Source: SZUA-87 sp041687805
GTDB taxonomy: Bacteria > Actinomycetota > Acidimicrobiia > Acidimicrobiales > Aldehydirespiratoraceae
Direction: 5' to 3'
Length of the DNA: 22,337 bases
Assembly: GCA_041687805.1 (NCBI GenBank)
Contig: JBDNJK010000099.1
Span: forward strand, 1 to 22,337
Shown piece after piece: positions 15,706-22,337 of the stretch. Both the position numbers and the translations under genes were made by a program. The notes beneath the pieces are model-generated. The model was not told where the DNA came from. It searched no databases and was given only the letters and a program-made list of their open reading frames with translations. Position 1 is the first letter of the stretch. Every line of letters starts with the position of its first letter.

Positions 15706-16671
15706 TCACACTGCGAGTTCGACTCCGAGAACCAAACCGATGGTTCTCTGCAGTTCGCGGTCTTCCGGCCCGTCGAGTTCGTTTGCAACCGTACGGTAGA
15801 GAGCCGTCGCCTGCCGCTCTTCCATACCCTCGAACTGAGGTAGGAAGTACGCGTAGAAGACCTCGTACAACAAGCGGGAATCGGTGATTCCGTCGCTTCC
15901 GCGGCGTGCTGCGTATTTCGCGGCATCCAGAAACACTGCAGGACCCAGATCAGTGAAATCACGAAGCGGCAGCAGCCTCTGCACAATCGAACCCCGGCCA
16001 TTCAGCAACTTCACGAACGCGTCGTCGCTCGGGCAGCCGACTTCGATGAAGGCGAACCGCCTCATGAGCGCGTTCGACATCTCGAACACGAGGTTCTTGT
16101 CGTAAATGTTCATCGTCGCGATGATTCTCCAGCCGGCTGGAACCCGGATCGGATCGGAATCCTCCGGAGCCGTCGCCCCTGCAGGCACCAAAGAGACCGG
16201 CCGGGTCTGGCCCTTTCGACGGAACGGAAGCACCACTGGGGAGCCTGACAACACAGTGAACAACTGGCCGAAAGCGCTGTCGAAATTGGACCTGTTCAAC
16301 TCGTCGATCACCAGCCATCTTCCGCTTTCGATCGCGTCAATAAACAGCCCGGGCCTAAAGAACAATCCTTCCGTAGTCGGCTGCAATCCGCCGATGGTCT
16401 CAGAGGTGGTCCAGTCGGTTGTGGCCGTGGTCGGAAGATAGCCAGTGCACATCATCGACCGCCGAGCGGATTCGGCGGCGAGATAGGCGAGGGTGGTCTT
16501 CCCGGTGCCAGGTGGTCCAGTTAGCACAACATGCTTACCCGAATCGATGGCAGCAACCAGTTGGTCCACCACATAGGTAGGGAGAACAAGGCCCGCGTCG
16601 TCGACGGCTCTCTGGAGGTCTAGCGTGGTGAAGCTCGGCACCCAGTTGTCGTCGACCAACTTCTTGCTCAA
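15706..16671 (-). CDS. AAA+ ATPase, McrB/AAA_5-like
   Basis: ATP-driven ring ATPase of unknown target. Walker A is GPPGTGKTT. It is followed by TTATTDWTTSETIGGLQP, Walker B WLVIDELNRSNFDSAFGQL, sensor 1 IIATMNIYDKN and the arginine region NALMRRFAFIEV. These are typical of the AAA_5 (dynein/McrB/MoxR-like) group; no McrC or VWA partner gene is adjacent. Start uncertain: TTG 16671 begins just after the upstream stop but GGAG is 14 bases away. ATG 16761 would overlap the cysteine-rich gene by 62 bases, and GTG 16641 is also in frame. The gene follows the cysteine-rich gene within about 30 bases and precedes ClC, suggesting one transcript. A chaperone-like role toward the neighbour is inference. 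Confidence 0.82.
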   Translation of the reverse strand: MSKKLVDDNWVPSFTTLDLQRAVDDAGLVLPTYVVDQLVAAIDSGKHVVLTGPPGTGKTTLAYLAAESARRSMMCTGYLPTTATTDWTTSETIGGLQPTTEGLFFRPGLFIDAIESGRWLVIDELNRSNFDSAFGQLFTVLSGSPVVLPFRRKGQTRPVSLVPAGATAPEDSDPIRVPAGWRIIATMNIYDKNLVFEMSNALMRRFAFIEVGCPSDDAFVKLLNGRGSIVQRLLPLRDFTDLGPAVFLDAAKYAARRGSDGITDSRLLYEVFYAYFLPQFEGMEERQATALYRTVANELDGPEDRELQRTIGLVLGVELAV

Positions 16672-16699
16672 CTGATGCGATTCTTCTCCAATTTTGCCT

Positions 16700-17440
16700 T
16701 CACACTTCCGAATTGTGCTTTCGGACACGAGGGTGTGGGAGGAATTCACCAGCCGGACCATCTGATAGATAATCGACGAGCATCCCGTACGGTTCCTCTC
16801 CCACAAGTTCCAGAAGTTCGTCTCGAAGCGATCGCCACACTGGCCTATCGCCGACAAACGCCAGCTGGTTGTCGGTGCACCACCAAGCAAACTCGACGCC
16901 GCCCTCGCCCCAGTCTCTCCGCTTCCATTCGCGCACGATGTAGGTGGTGTGGCCGCTGTCGTCGGTCGAGTCGTCGAATCGGATCGGGACCTGCCAACAG
17001 ACGTCGGGTTTCCAATCGATCGGGCGTTCCCCCCGCGACAACGCTGCTTGGTGCAACGCACATCCCGCCCCAGCGCTATGGCCTGGACGGTTGAGAAAGA
17101 TGCACGCATCGTCGATGGTTTCAGTGATCCACTCACCTTCGTCGTTCTGATAAATCGGTCCGCCCATCTCGGCGGCTCGATCCTTCAGTTGCCACTCTTC
17201 GGCACTCATCTGCTCGGCTCTTTGGATAACCAACCCCCGATCTTCGTCATCGACGAAGTGGGCTCCATATGTGCAACACCCGTGCTCATACTCCGGCGCC
17301 AACTCGGTGAACACTCCGGGACACCCACGACCGTAAATGCACATGTAGTTGCTGACCATGAAGGTGACATCGAACAACCAAGTGTCGCCGTCGGAATCAG
17401 AGAAGCTGACCCACTCATGAAGATCGGGGAGAGAAGACAC
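16700..17440 (-). CDS. Cysteine-rich metal-binding protein, DUF3109/YkgJ-like
   Basis: A 246-residue protein with cysteines in an ordered pattern: C34 and C40 (MCIYGRGCPG), C55-C56 (HGCCTYGAHF), C113 (DDACIFLNRPG), C127 (GAGCALHQAAL) and C148 (DWKPDVCWQVP), then WWCTDN. This resembles DUF3109 and YkgJ proteins thought to bind zinc or an iron-sulfur cluster, and small conserved actinobacterial proteins I recall. Function is unknown. GTG 17440 is chosen because the similarity begins at LHEWVSFSDSDGDTWLFDV and a TACCGT hexamer lies seven bases upstream. The frame is open for a further 93 codons upstream, but that stretch overlaps the divergent 67-residue gene. The AAA+ gene follows directly. Confidence 0.78.
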   Translation of the reverse strand: MSSLPDLHEWVSFSDSDGDTWLFDVTFMVSNYMCIYGRGCPGVFTELAPEYEHGCCTYGAHFVDDEDRGLVIQRAEQMSAEEWQLKDRAAEMGGPIYQNDEGEWITETIDDACIFLNRPGHSAGAGCALHQAALSRGERPIDWKPDVCWQVPIRFDDSTDDSGHTTYIVREWKRRDWGEGGVEFAWWCTDNQLAFVGDRPVWRSLRDELLELVGEEPYGMLVDYLSDGPAGEFLPHPRVRKHNSEV

Positions 17441-17447
17441 CGCAGCG

Positions 17448-17453
17448 ACGGTA
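17448..17453 (-). promoter_or_regulatory. -10 hexamer TACCGT for the cysteine-rich gene
   Basis: TACCGT on the minus strand, seven bases, then GTG at 17440. Faces away from the plus-strand promoter at 17471 in a 42-base spacer. Confidence 0.42.
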
Positions 17454-17470
17454 CCTTCGCCGTCCCGATA

Positions 17471-17476
17471 TATCGT
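17471..17476 (+). promoter_or_regulatory. -10 hexamer TATCGT, leaderless start of the 67-residue gene
   Basis: TATCGT, six bases (GTTGAC), then GTG at 17483. It overlaps the palindrome GATATATC at 17467-17474. Confidence 0.48.
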
Positions 17477-17482
17477 GTTGAC

Positions 17483-17686
17483 GTGCCAGGAGAATTTGAC
17501 CAGATCAGAACCCGACTCGAGGCAATCGCCGAGGAACTTGCCGACCTTGCGATCACCCGACTCCGAGAGTCGATAGATGCCGGCGGATCGGAGCTTCCAG
17601 TGGATGAGCGACGGTTGACCCGTGCTAGACGAGCGGTCGAAAAGGCCGTTCACCTGCTCGATGAACCCGACCGAAGCTTTGACTGA
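17483..17686 (+). CDS. Small helical protein, 67 residues, unknown function
   Basis: Begins with GTG directly behind a -10 hexamer. The sequence is one long amphipathic helix pair: RLEAIAEELADLAITRLRES, a turn with GGSELP, then DERRLTRARRAVEKAVHLLD. It resembles small conserved actinobacterial proteins of unknown role that I recall, with the same RRLTRARRAVEKA core. The frame is open for 178 codons upstream, but only this last part has protein-like character; the upstream part is antisense to the cysteine-rich gene. Divergent from that gene, convergent with the LOG gene. Confidence 0.6.
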   Translation: MPGEFDQIRTRLEAIAEELADLAITRLRESIDAGGSELPVDERRLTRARRAVEKAVHLLDEPDRSFD

Positions 17687-17715
17687 CAACCCCCGAACGA
17701 AGGTTGCGTCTGGTC

Positions 17716-18750
17716 TCACTTATCGTTGAGGGCGTCGATCAGCCGTCGCAGACGAGCCAAAGCATGACGATCGAAGCAAAACGCGATTCGGTGCAGTTCG
17801 ACAGCATCGTTGTCGCGGCGTTCCGCGGAAGTGGCCTCGATCCGTTCGATCCCGCCGGTCTCCACAATGTCGGCGAAATCACGATTGAGAAGAGCAAGCT
17901 CCTCGTCATCGATCTCGCGTTTGAGCCTCAGAACCAACTTCGTGCCCACGAAGCGCATCGAATGGTAGGTGTTGTAGAAGTGACAGATCTCGGCGACTGC
18001 TTCGTCGACTGATTCGGTGACCTTGACCAAACAAAGGTCATCACTGGAAATCAGACCTCCATCTCGGAGTTCTTGCTCGATGAATCGTCGCCAGTTGTGC
18101 CAGTAGGTGCCACCCGGTTGATCGAGGAGGACAACGGGTGCGGGCGGGGTCTTCCCGGTCTGCATGAGGGTGAGCAGCTCGAACGTCTCATCCATTGTTC
18201 CGAAGCCACCAGGGAGCATGACGTAGCCGTGGGACTCCTTCATGAACATCACCTTGCGGGTGAAGAAGTAACGGAAATTGATCAGCTTGTGGTCACCGGC
18301 GATCACCGGATTGGCATCGGCCTCGAACGGCAACATGATGTTGACACCGAAGCTGTTCTCGCGGCCGGCGCCTTCGTGACCAGCCTGCATGATTCCTGGG
18401 CCGGCGCCAGTGATCACCATCCATCCGGCAGCAGAAATAGCTCTGGCAAAATCGTAAGCGCAGCGGTAGGCCGGGTCGCCCTTCTTGATTCTCGCACTGC
18501 CAAAAATGGTGCACTTCAGCACATCGGAGTACGGCGCGAATACTTGGAATGAGTAGCGCAACTCTTTGACCGCGGCGGATACAAGCTTGAGATCGCCTCT
18601 ATCGACGTTTTCGAGGCCGAGTCTTAGAGACGTGACGACCATCTCGTACACGAGTTCTCGGTTGGCTGGGTCGATCACTTCGACGAGTTTGTTGATCTCA
18701 CTGTCGAGTTGGTCGTCACCGGTGCGATATAGAAAGTTCGATTTGTTCAC
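17716..18750 (-). CDS. LOG-family protein (Rossmann fold, nucleotide-monophosphate phosphoribohydrolase type)
   Basis: LOG-type proteins cleave nucleoside monophosphates to base and ribose-5-phosphate; some release cytokinin-like bases, others recycle purine or pyrimidine nucleotides. Key motifs are IFGSARI (82-88), ITGAGPGIMQAGHEGA, FFTRKVMFMK (R165, K166) and PGGFGTMDE at 180-188 with the catalytic glutamate. At 344 residues it is longer than the about 190-residue plant-like LOGs, with a helical N-terminal extension (1-75) and a C-terminal tail, closer to PpnN-like nucleosidases. GTG 18750 has GAGAGG eight bases upstream. It lies 57 bases behind fbiC on the same strand, separated by a 7-bp hairpin. 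Confidence 0.88.
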   Translation of the reverse strand: MNKSNFLYRTGDDQLDSEINKLVEVIDPANRELVYEMVVTSLRLGLENVDRGDLKLVSAAVKELRYSFQVFAPYSDVLKCTIFGSARIKKGDPAYRCAYDFARAISAAGWMVITGAGPGIMQAGHEGAGRENSFGVNIMLPFEADANPVIAGDHKLINFRYFFTRKVMFMKESHGYVMLPGGFGTMDETFELLTLMQTGKTPPAPVVLLDQPGGTYWHNWRRFIEQELRDGGLISSDDLCLVKVTESVDEAVAEICHFYNTYHSMRFVGTKLVLRLKREIDDEELALLNRDFADIVETGGIERIEATSAERRDNDAVELHRIAFCFDRHALARLRRLIDALNDK

Positions 18751-18773
18751 CTTCGCAGCCTCTCACGCCTTAT

Positions 18774-18792
18774 CACCGCACTGGATGCGGTG
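18774..18792. terminator. 7-bp hairpin between fbiC and the LOG gene
   Basis: CACCGCA and TGCGGTG around a five-base loop CTGGA. On the minus strand it falls after the fbiC stop. Without a T-run it could be a processing site or weak attenuator rather than a full terminator. Confidence 0.4.
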
Positions 18793-18807
18793 CTCCAATT
18801 CTGTTGC

Positions 18808-21210
18808 TCAACTACCCGCGACAGGAATCGAAACTCGCGGCCGGCGCGCTATCTCAAGGGGAAGCTTGGCCAGATCGGGTCGACCGTAGAGAGTCGTGCG
18901 CTGCACAAGTCGGCGGCCTAGCGGTTCGACCAGTCCACGGAAATCGTCGGGAGTGACATCAGCACCATGAACGGCACCCGCGGCACGCGAGATGTTCTCG
19001 TCCATCAATGTGCCGCCAAGATCGTTGACGCCCGACTTCAACAACTGGCGAACCGCTCCGAATCCGAGCTTCACCCACGACGACTGGATGTTGTCGATAC
19101 GCCCTCGATAGGCAATTCGTGCCACCGCGTGCATCAACAACACTTCACGCCATGTGGGCCCACGCCGCGCTTTACCTTGGAGATAGATCGGCGATGCCAT
19201 ATGGACGAAGGGGAGTCCGACGAACTCTGTGAACCCTCCCGTTTCTTCCTGCAACTCGCGGGTACGGATCATGTGCTCAGCCCAGTGTTCTGGCCTCTCA
19301 ATTGATCCAAACATGATCGTGACGTTGGATTTGAGCCCGACGGAGTGTGCAATTCGGTGGGCCTCGAGCCATTCCTCGGTGTTGATCTTGTCGGGGCACA
19401 GAGTTTCTCGCACGCTGTCGACCAGAATTTCGGCGGCAGTGCCCGGCAGCGACTTCTGACCGGCCGCCATCAGCCGTTTCAGGTATTCGGACAACGGCTC
19501 GCCATTGCGCTTGGCCCCTTCGGTCACCTCGAGCGCCGTGAAGCCGTGGATGTGCATGTCGGGAACGGCGTCGTTGACGGTGCGTGCGACGTCGATGTAG
19601 TAATCGCCATCGAAATCAGGGTGAATTCCGCCTTGGAGGCAAACTTCGGTGGCTCCGGCTTCGGCGGCCTCGACGACACGCTCAGCGATCTCGTCGAGAG
19701 TCAGGAGATAGGGAGTGCCTCGCAGATTGAGCGACAACGGCCCCTTGGAGAATCCACAGAATCGACACTTGAAAGTACAGACGTTGGTGTAGTTGATATT
19801 GCGATTCGCTACGTAGGTCACATCCGGGCCGATGATTTCAGCCCGCAACTCATCGGCGAGTCGAGCTATCGCAGCAACTTCTGGTCCTCTGGCCCGAAAG
19901 AGCGTGACGATCTCGTCGACTCCAACATCGGAGCCGCTTCTCACGCCGTCGAGAACCTCCGCCACCGGGCCGTCAATGTCGACATCGCTCGAAAGCAGAT
20001 CCGCTGGCTCGACGCCGGTGCCGGTGTACCACTGCGAAGAAATATGCCCGACCAGATCGAACTCGGCGCCGTCGCCGACTTTGGCCCGTTCCATGGTGCG
20101 CTCGGGCCAAACCGAACCGGGATCGTCTCTTGCCAGCCCGTCTGAGTCGGACCGGTCCATCACCGGGAAATGAAGCTCAGGGTCGATCCAAACGTCTGGG
20201 TTTCGGACGTATCGGGGATGAGCAGTGAGTCGAGGCGCCAATGCGAAGCCATGGCTCTCGGTGACTTCACGAAGACGATCGATCGCCGGCCATGGCCGTT
20301 CCGGATTGACATGATCGGCGGTGACCGGCGAAACACCTCCCCAGTCGCTTACGCCGGCATCGAGAAGGCCGCCGAAATCATTGGACAAGTTGGGTGGGGC
20401 CTGCACATGAATATCTGGTGGAAGGACCACACGAGCCATGGAAATCGCATCCAGATAAACATCTCTCGGGCATGGCTCAGCAGAGTGCATCGCGGTGCCC
20501 TCCTTCGGCAGGAAGTTCTGGACGATCACTTCCTGGACGTGGCCGTGACGCTGGTGTGAGGCCGCGATTGCCTGGAGCGCGGCCAATCGATCTTCCCGGT
20601 TTTCGCCGATGCCAACGAGAATTCCGGTGGTAAACGGGACCTTTGCCTCGCCCGCCCACTCGAGCGTGTCGAGACGCCGCTGCGGTTCCTTGTCGGGAGC
20701 ACCGCGATGACAGTCGAGGTCGTTTCGCAGGGTCTCGATCATCATTCCCTGGCTGGGGGCGACTCGCCGAAGTTTCATGATTTCATCGAAGAACATCGCT
20801 CCGGTGTTGGCATGCGGGAGTAGGCCGGTCTCGGCGAGCACCAACTCAGCCATCGCCACGACGTAGTCGACAGTCGACTCGTATCCGTGATCAGCCAGCC
20901 ACCGAGCCGCTGCGGGGTACCGCAGTTCGGGCCGTTCACCGAGCGTGAACAAGGCTTCGTGGCAACCCGACTCGGCACCTTGCCCGGCTATGGCCGCTAC
21001 CTCTTCGGCCGAGAGATACGGCGTCTCGAGACGGGCGGGCGGCTGGGCAAACGTGCAATACCCGCATTTGTCGCGGCACAGCATTGTGAGGGGTATGAAG
21101 ACCTTGGGGGAGTAGGTGATGACAGAGCCGAAAGCACGGTCGCGTATGGCGCGAGCCTCAGCGGCCAAATCCTGGGGGCTGAGTGACATGACCTCAGATT
21201 GCTTGTTCAT
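18808..21210 (-). CDS. fbiC: FO synthase, bifunctional FbiC (CofG-CofH fusion)
   Basis: Makes 7,8-didemethyl-8-hydroxy-5-deazariboflavin (FO), the chromophore of cofactor F420, from tyrosine and 5-amino-6-ribitylamino-uracil using two radical-SAM domains. The CofG-like half has CRDKCGYC (C45, C49, C52). The CofH-like half has CTFKCRFC (C478, C482, C485) followed by GFSKG. Each half continues with barrel motifs such as LQGGIHPDFDGDYY and VQNFLPKEGTAM. The length of 800 residues matches other fused actinobacterial FbiC proteins. ATG 21210 has GGAG four bases upstream and overlaps the end of the HxlR gene by 17 bases; ATG 21189 is a possible alternative. The overlap points to translational coupling. 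F420 use by other genes here is not visible. Confidence 0.96.
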   Translation of the reverse strand: MNKQSEVMSLSPQDLAAEARAIRDRAFGSVITYSPKVFIPLTMLCRDKCGYCTFAQPPARLETPYLSAEEVAAIAGQGAESGCHEALFTLGERPELRYPAAARWLADHGYESTVDYVVAMAELVLAETGLLPHANTGAMFFDEIMKLRRVAPSQGMMIETLRNDLDCHRGAPDKEPQRRLDTLEWAGEAKVPFTTGILVGIGENREDRLAALQAIAASHQRHGHVQEVIVQNFLPKEGTAMHSAEPCPRDVYLDAISMARVVLPPDIHVQAPPNLSNDFGGLLDAGVSDWGGVSPVTADHVNPERPWPAIDRLREVTESHGFALAPRLTAHPRYVRNPDVWIDPELHFPVMDRSDSDGLARDDPGSVWPERTMERAKVGDGAEFDLVGHISSQWYTGTGVEPADLLSSDVDIDGPVAEVLDGVRSGSDVGVDEIVTLFRARGPEVAAIARLADELRAEIIGPDVTYVANRNINYTNVCTFKCRFCGFSKGPLSLNLRGTPYLLTLDEIAERVVEAAEAGATEVCLQGGIHPDFDGDYYIDVARTVNDAVPDMHIHGFTALEVTEGAKRNGEPLSEYLKRLMAAGQKSLPGTAAEILVDSVRETLCPDKINTEEWLEAHRIAHSVGLKSNVTIMFGSIERPEHWAEHMIRTRELQEETGGFTEFVGLPFVHMASPIYLQGKARRGPTWREVLLMHAVARIAYRGRIDNIQSSWVKLGFGAVRQLLKSGVNDLGGTLMDENISRAAGAVHGADVTPDDFRGLVEPLGRRLVQRTTLYGRPDLAKLPLEIARRPRVSIPVAGS

Positions 21211-21673
21211 GGTTCTCCATCGGTTCGACATCGTGCACGAGCACGTGCGCTGATCGAATGTGGGTTGGGTCGACGGGTGCGTTGCACGTTGTGCACCAAG
21301 GTTGGAGTTCGAGCCGTGTCCGACATGCGTCGTGGACCAACTCGACCGGTGGGCCGGTGACCGAGTAGTACTCATCGCCCCAACGCATCAGGGCAACCAA
21401 CGCGGTCGAGAGAGCACGGCCCTTGCTGGTGAGGTGGTATTCGTGACGCACCGGCCGCGACTGGTACTGCACCTTTTTCACCACACCCTCATCGATGAGG
21501 GATCCGAGGCGGGCGGTGAGCAGGTTTCGGGCGATGCCCAGGTCGCTTTGTATTAGTGAGAATCGGCGTACACCCCTGAACAGGTCTCGCATGATCAGGA
21601 GCGTCCATCGGTCGCCAATGGCATCGAGAGTGCGCTGGATCGAGCAATCCTTGGCTGGTTCGTCGATCGTCAC
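21194..21673 (-). CDS. HxlR-family winged-helix transcriptional regulator with C-terminal cysteine motif
   Basis: DNA-binding regulator of 159 residues. The HxlR domain covers about 8-105: C10 in KDCSIQRTLDAIGDRWTLLI, then the recognition region SLIQSDLGIARNLLTARL and the wing HEYHLTSKGRALS. After the domain a tail carries C117, C127 and C130 (WCTTC) and H139, which may bind zinc or sense redox. The start is a GTG six bases behind a TATGGT -10 hexamer. The coding end overlaps fbiC by 17 bases, so both are probably on one transcript, and autoregulation plus control of fbiC is a reasonable inference. It is divergent from the acyl-CoA dehydrogenase, another candidate target. Confidence 0.88.
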   Translation of the reverse strand: MTIDEPAKDCSIQRTLDAIGDRWTLLIMRDLFRGVRRFSLIQSDLGIARNLLTARLGSLIDEGVVKKVQYQSRPVRHEYHLTSKGRALSTALVALMRWGDEYYSVTGPPVELVHDACRTRLELQPWCTTCNAPVDPTHIRSAHVLVHDVEPMENHEQAI

Positions 21674-21679
21674 GGCGGC

Positions 21680-21709
21680 ACCATACGGCGAGTCGGTTTA
21701 GATTTGCAA
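21680..21709 (-). promoter_or_regulatory. Promoter of the HxlR-fbiC unit (TTGCAA-18-TATGGT)
   Basis: On the minus strand TTGCAA (21709-21704) and TATGGT (21685-21680) are 18 bases apart, and the GTG at 21673 follows after six bases, so the transcript is predicted leaderless. TTGCAA is its own reverse complement. Confidence 0.5.
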
Positions 21710-21777
21710 CTGACCCAGCCGAATACCCTCCATGCGGCGTTGTCGACTAGAGATTCACACGACGAATCGGAGCCCGG

Positions 21778-22337
21778 ATGTACAAATGGTCAGATGAGCA
21801 CGAAATGCTCAGAACCGCGATGCGAGACTTTGTAGAGCGAGAGATCGTCCCGCTCAAAGATGAACTCGAACACGGCGACTTGCCGCCTTATGACATCCTG
21901 CGCAAGCTCTACAGCAGCTTCGGAATGGACGATCTGGCCAGAACAAGTTTCCGGAAGCGAATGCTGTCCGAACGAGCAGCCGAAGCGGGAGATGCAGCCG
22001 AGCAGCCGGAGGCCGATCGATCCACCTCCGCCGATACCGCCTACACGCTCATTCCGGTCATCGAACTCTGCCGGCACTGCCCGGGGATGGTCACTGCAAT
22101 GGGGGTATCAGTCGGACTCACTGCCGCTGCCATCTCCTCGCGCGGCACGATCTCTCAAAAAGAGAGGTGGGTGGAAGATCTGCTCACCCTCGAGAAGATC
22201 GGTGCTTGGGCGATAACCGAACCCGGATCCGGATCCGACGCATTCGGCTCGATGTTGTCGACGGCACGGCGCGATGGCGACGAATACCTTCTCAACGGTT
22301 CCAAGACGTTCATCACCAACGGGCCATTCGCCGACAC
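21778..22337 (+). CDS. Acyl-CoA dehydrogenase, N-terminal part (runs off right edge)
   Basis: FAD-dependent dehydrogenase introducing a double bond into an acyl-CoA; the 186 codons seen cover the N-terminal and part of the middle domain. The helical start is EHEMLRTAMRDFVEREIVPL, then IPVIELCRHCPGMVTAMGVS and the flavin/substrate loop WAITEPGSGSDAFGSM, ending with YLLNGSKTFITNGPFAD. The TEPGSGSD motif is diagnostic. Compared with short-chain family members it has an extra charged segment (about residues 48-85, including RAAEAGDAAEQPEAD) before the conserved core. CGGAG lies five bases before the ATG. The catalytic glutamate lies beyond the window. It is divergent from the HxlR gene, 104 bases apart. 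Confidence 0.92.
   Translation, partial: MYKWSDEHEMLRTAMRDFVEREIVPLKDELEHGDLPPYDILRKLYSSFGMDDLARTSFRKRMLSERAAEAGDAAEQPEADRSTSADTAYTLIPVIELCRHCPGMVTAMGVSVGLTAAAISSRGTISQKERWVEDLLTLEKIGAWAITEPGSGSDAFGSMLSTARRDGDEYLLNGSKTFITNGPFAD

Noticed and set aside
15706..16671. McrBC restriction system
   Set aside because: No McrC-like gene or N-terminal DNA-binding domain; the neighbours are a cysteine-rich protein and a ClC transporter.
16949..17482. Upstream part of the plus-strand frame that ends at 17686
   Set aside because: Only the last 67 codons look like protein and follow a promoter; the upstream part is antisense to the cysteine-rich gene.
17441..17719. N-terminal extension of the cysteine-rich protein to 17719
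   Set aside because: The extra 93 codons overlap the 67-residue gene and the similarity to the family begins after 17440.
21211..21375. N-terminal extension of FbiC to 21375
   Set aside because: It would overlap the HxlR gene by about 180 bases, and the added sequence is Ser/Thr/His-rich without similarity to FbiC.
21790..22077. Minus-strand frame of 95 codons inside the acyl-CoA dehydrogenase
   Set aside because: Antisense of a clear dehydrogenase with an intact family motif; no own ribosome site or similarity.

Overview
The window looks like chromosomal DNA of a high-GC actinobacterium, most likely of the class Acidimicrobiia. That is an inference from gene content and from similarity to proteins I recognise. 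Supporting signs are a fused FO synthase (FbiC), an AftD/DUF3367-type arabinofuranosyltransferase homologue, a DEDDy RNase D with an HRDC domain, many GTG/TTG starts, and genes that begin directly behind a TANNNT -10 hexamer without a Shine-Dalgarno site. I see no rRNA, tRNA, CRISPR array, transposase or integrase.

Layout. (1) 1-7793 is a surface-glycan block. On the minus strand lie a GT4 glycosyltransferase and, 31 bases downstream, a very large AftD-like membrane glycosyltransferase that runs off the left edge. Divergent from them is a GT2 glycosyltransferase, whose stop codon abuts the stop of a convergent UDP-galactopyranose-mutase-like flavoprotein. (2) 7863-8063 is a small zinc-ribbon protein, followed by about 745 bases with no convincing gene but with hairpins, a three-copy diverged repeat and two DnaA-box-like words. 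(3) 8808-13878 is a housekeeping stretch: glycerophosphodiester phosphodiesterase and pyruvate kinase (divergent), a small membrane protein, MobA, a rhodanese, RNase D and a 56-residue charged protein. (4) 13930-17440 (minus) holds a ClC chloride-transport protein with CBS domains, an AAA+ ATPase and a cysteine-rich protein. (5) 17483-21673 holds a 67-residue protein, a LOG-family protein, FbiC and an HxlR-type regulator that overlaps fbiC. (6) 21778 to the right edge is the start of an acyl-CoA dehydrogenase.

How the genes work together. The first block probably builds an arabinofuranose- or galactofuranose-containing cell-surface glycan. The HxlR-fbiC-LOG run places deazaflavin (F420) precursor synthesis directly behind a probable regulator. 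The mobA-rhodanese-rnd run is tightly spaced. The remaining genes are ordinary metabolism.

I did not find a clearly new multi-gene system. The points most worth a second look are: the repeated -10/start-codon architecture (at least five genes with exactly 6 bases between TANNNT and the start codon); a pyruvate kinase whose K+ site is rewritten, including the Glu-to-Lys change of K+-independent enzymes; a ClC protein lacking the proton glutamate; the overlapping HxlR-fbiC arrangement; the cysteine-rich protein/AAA+ pair; and the structured spacer at 8064-8807.
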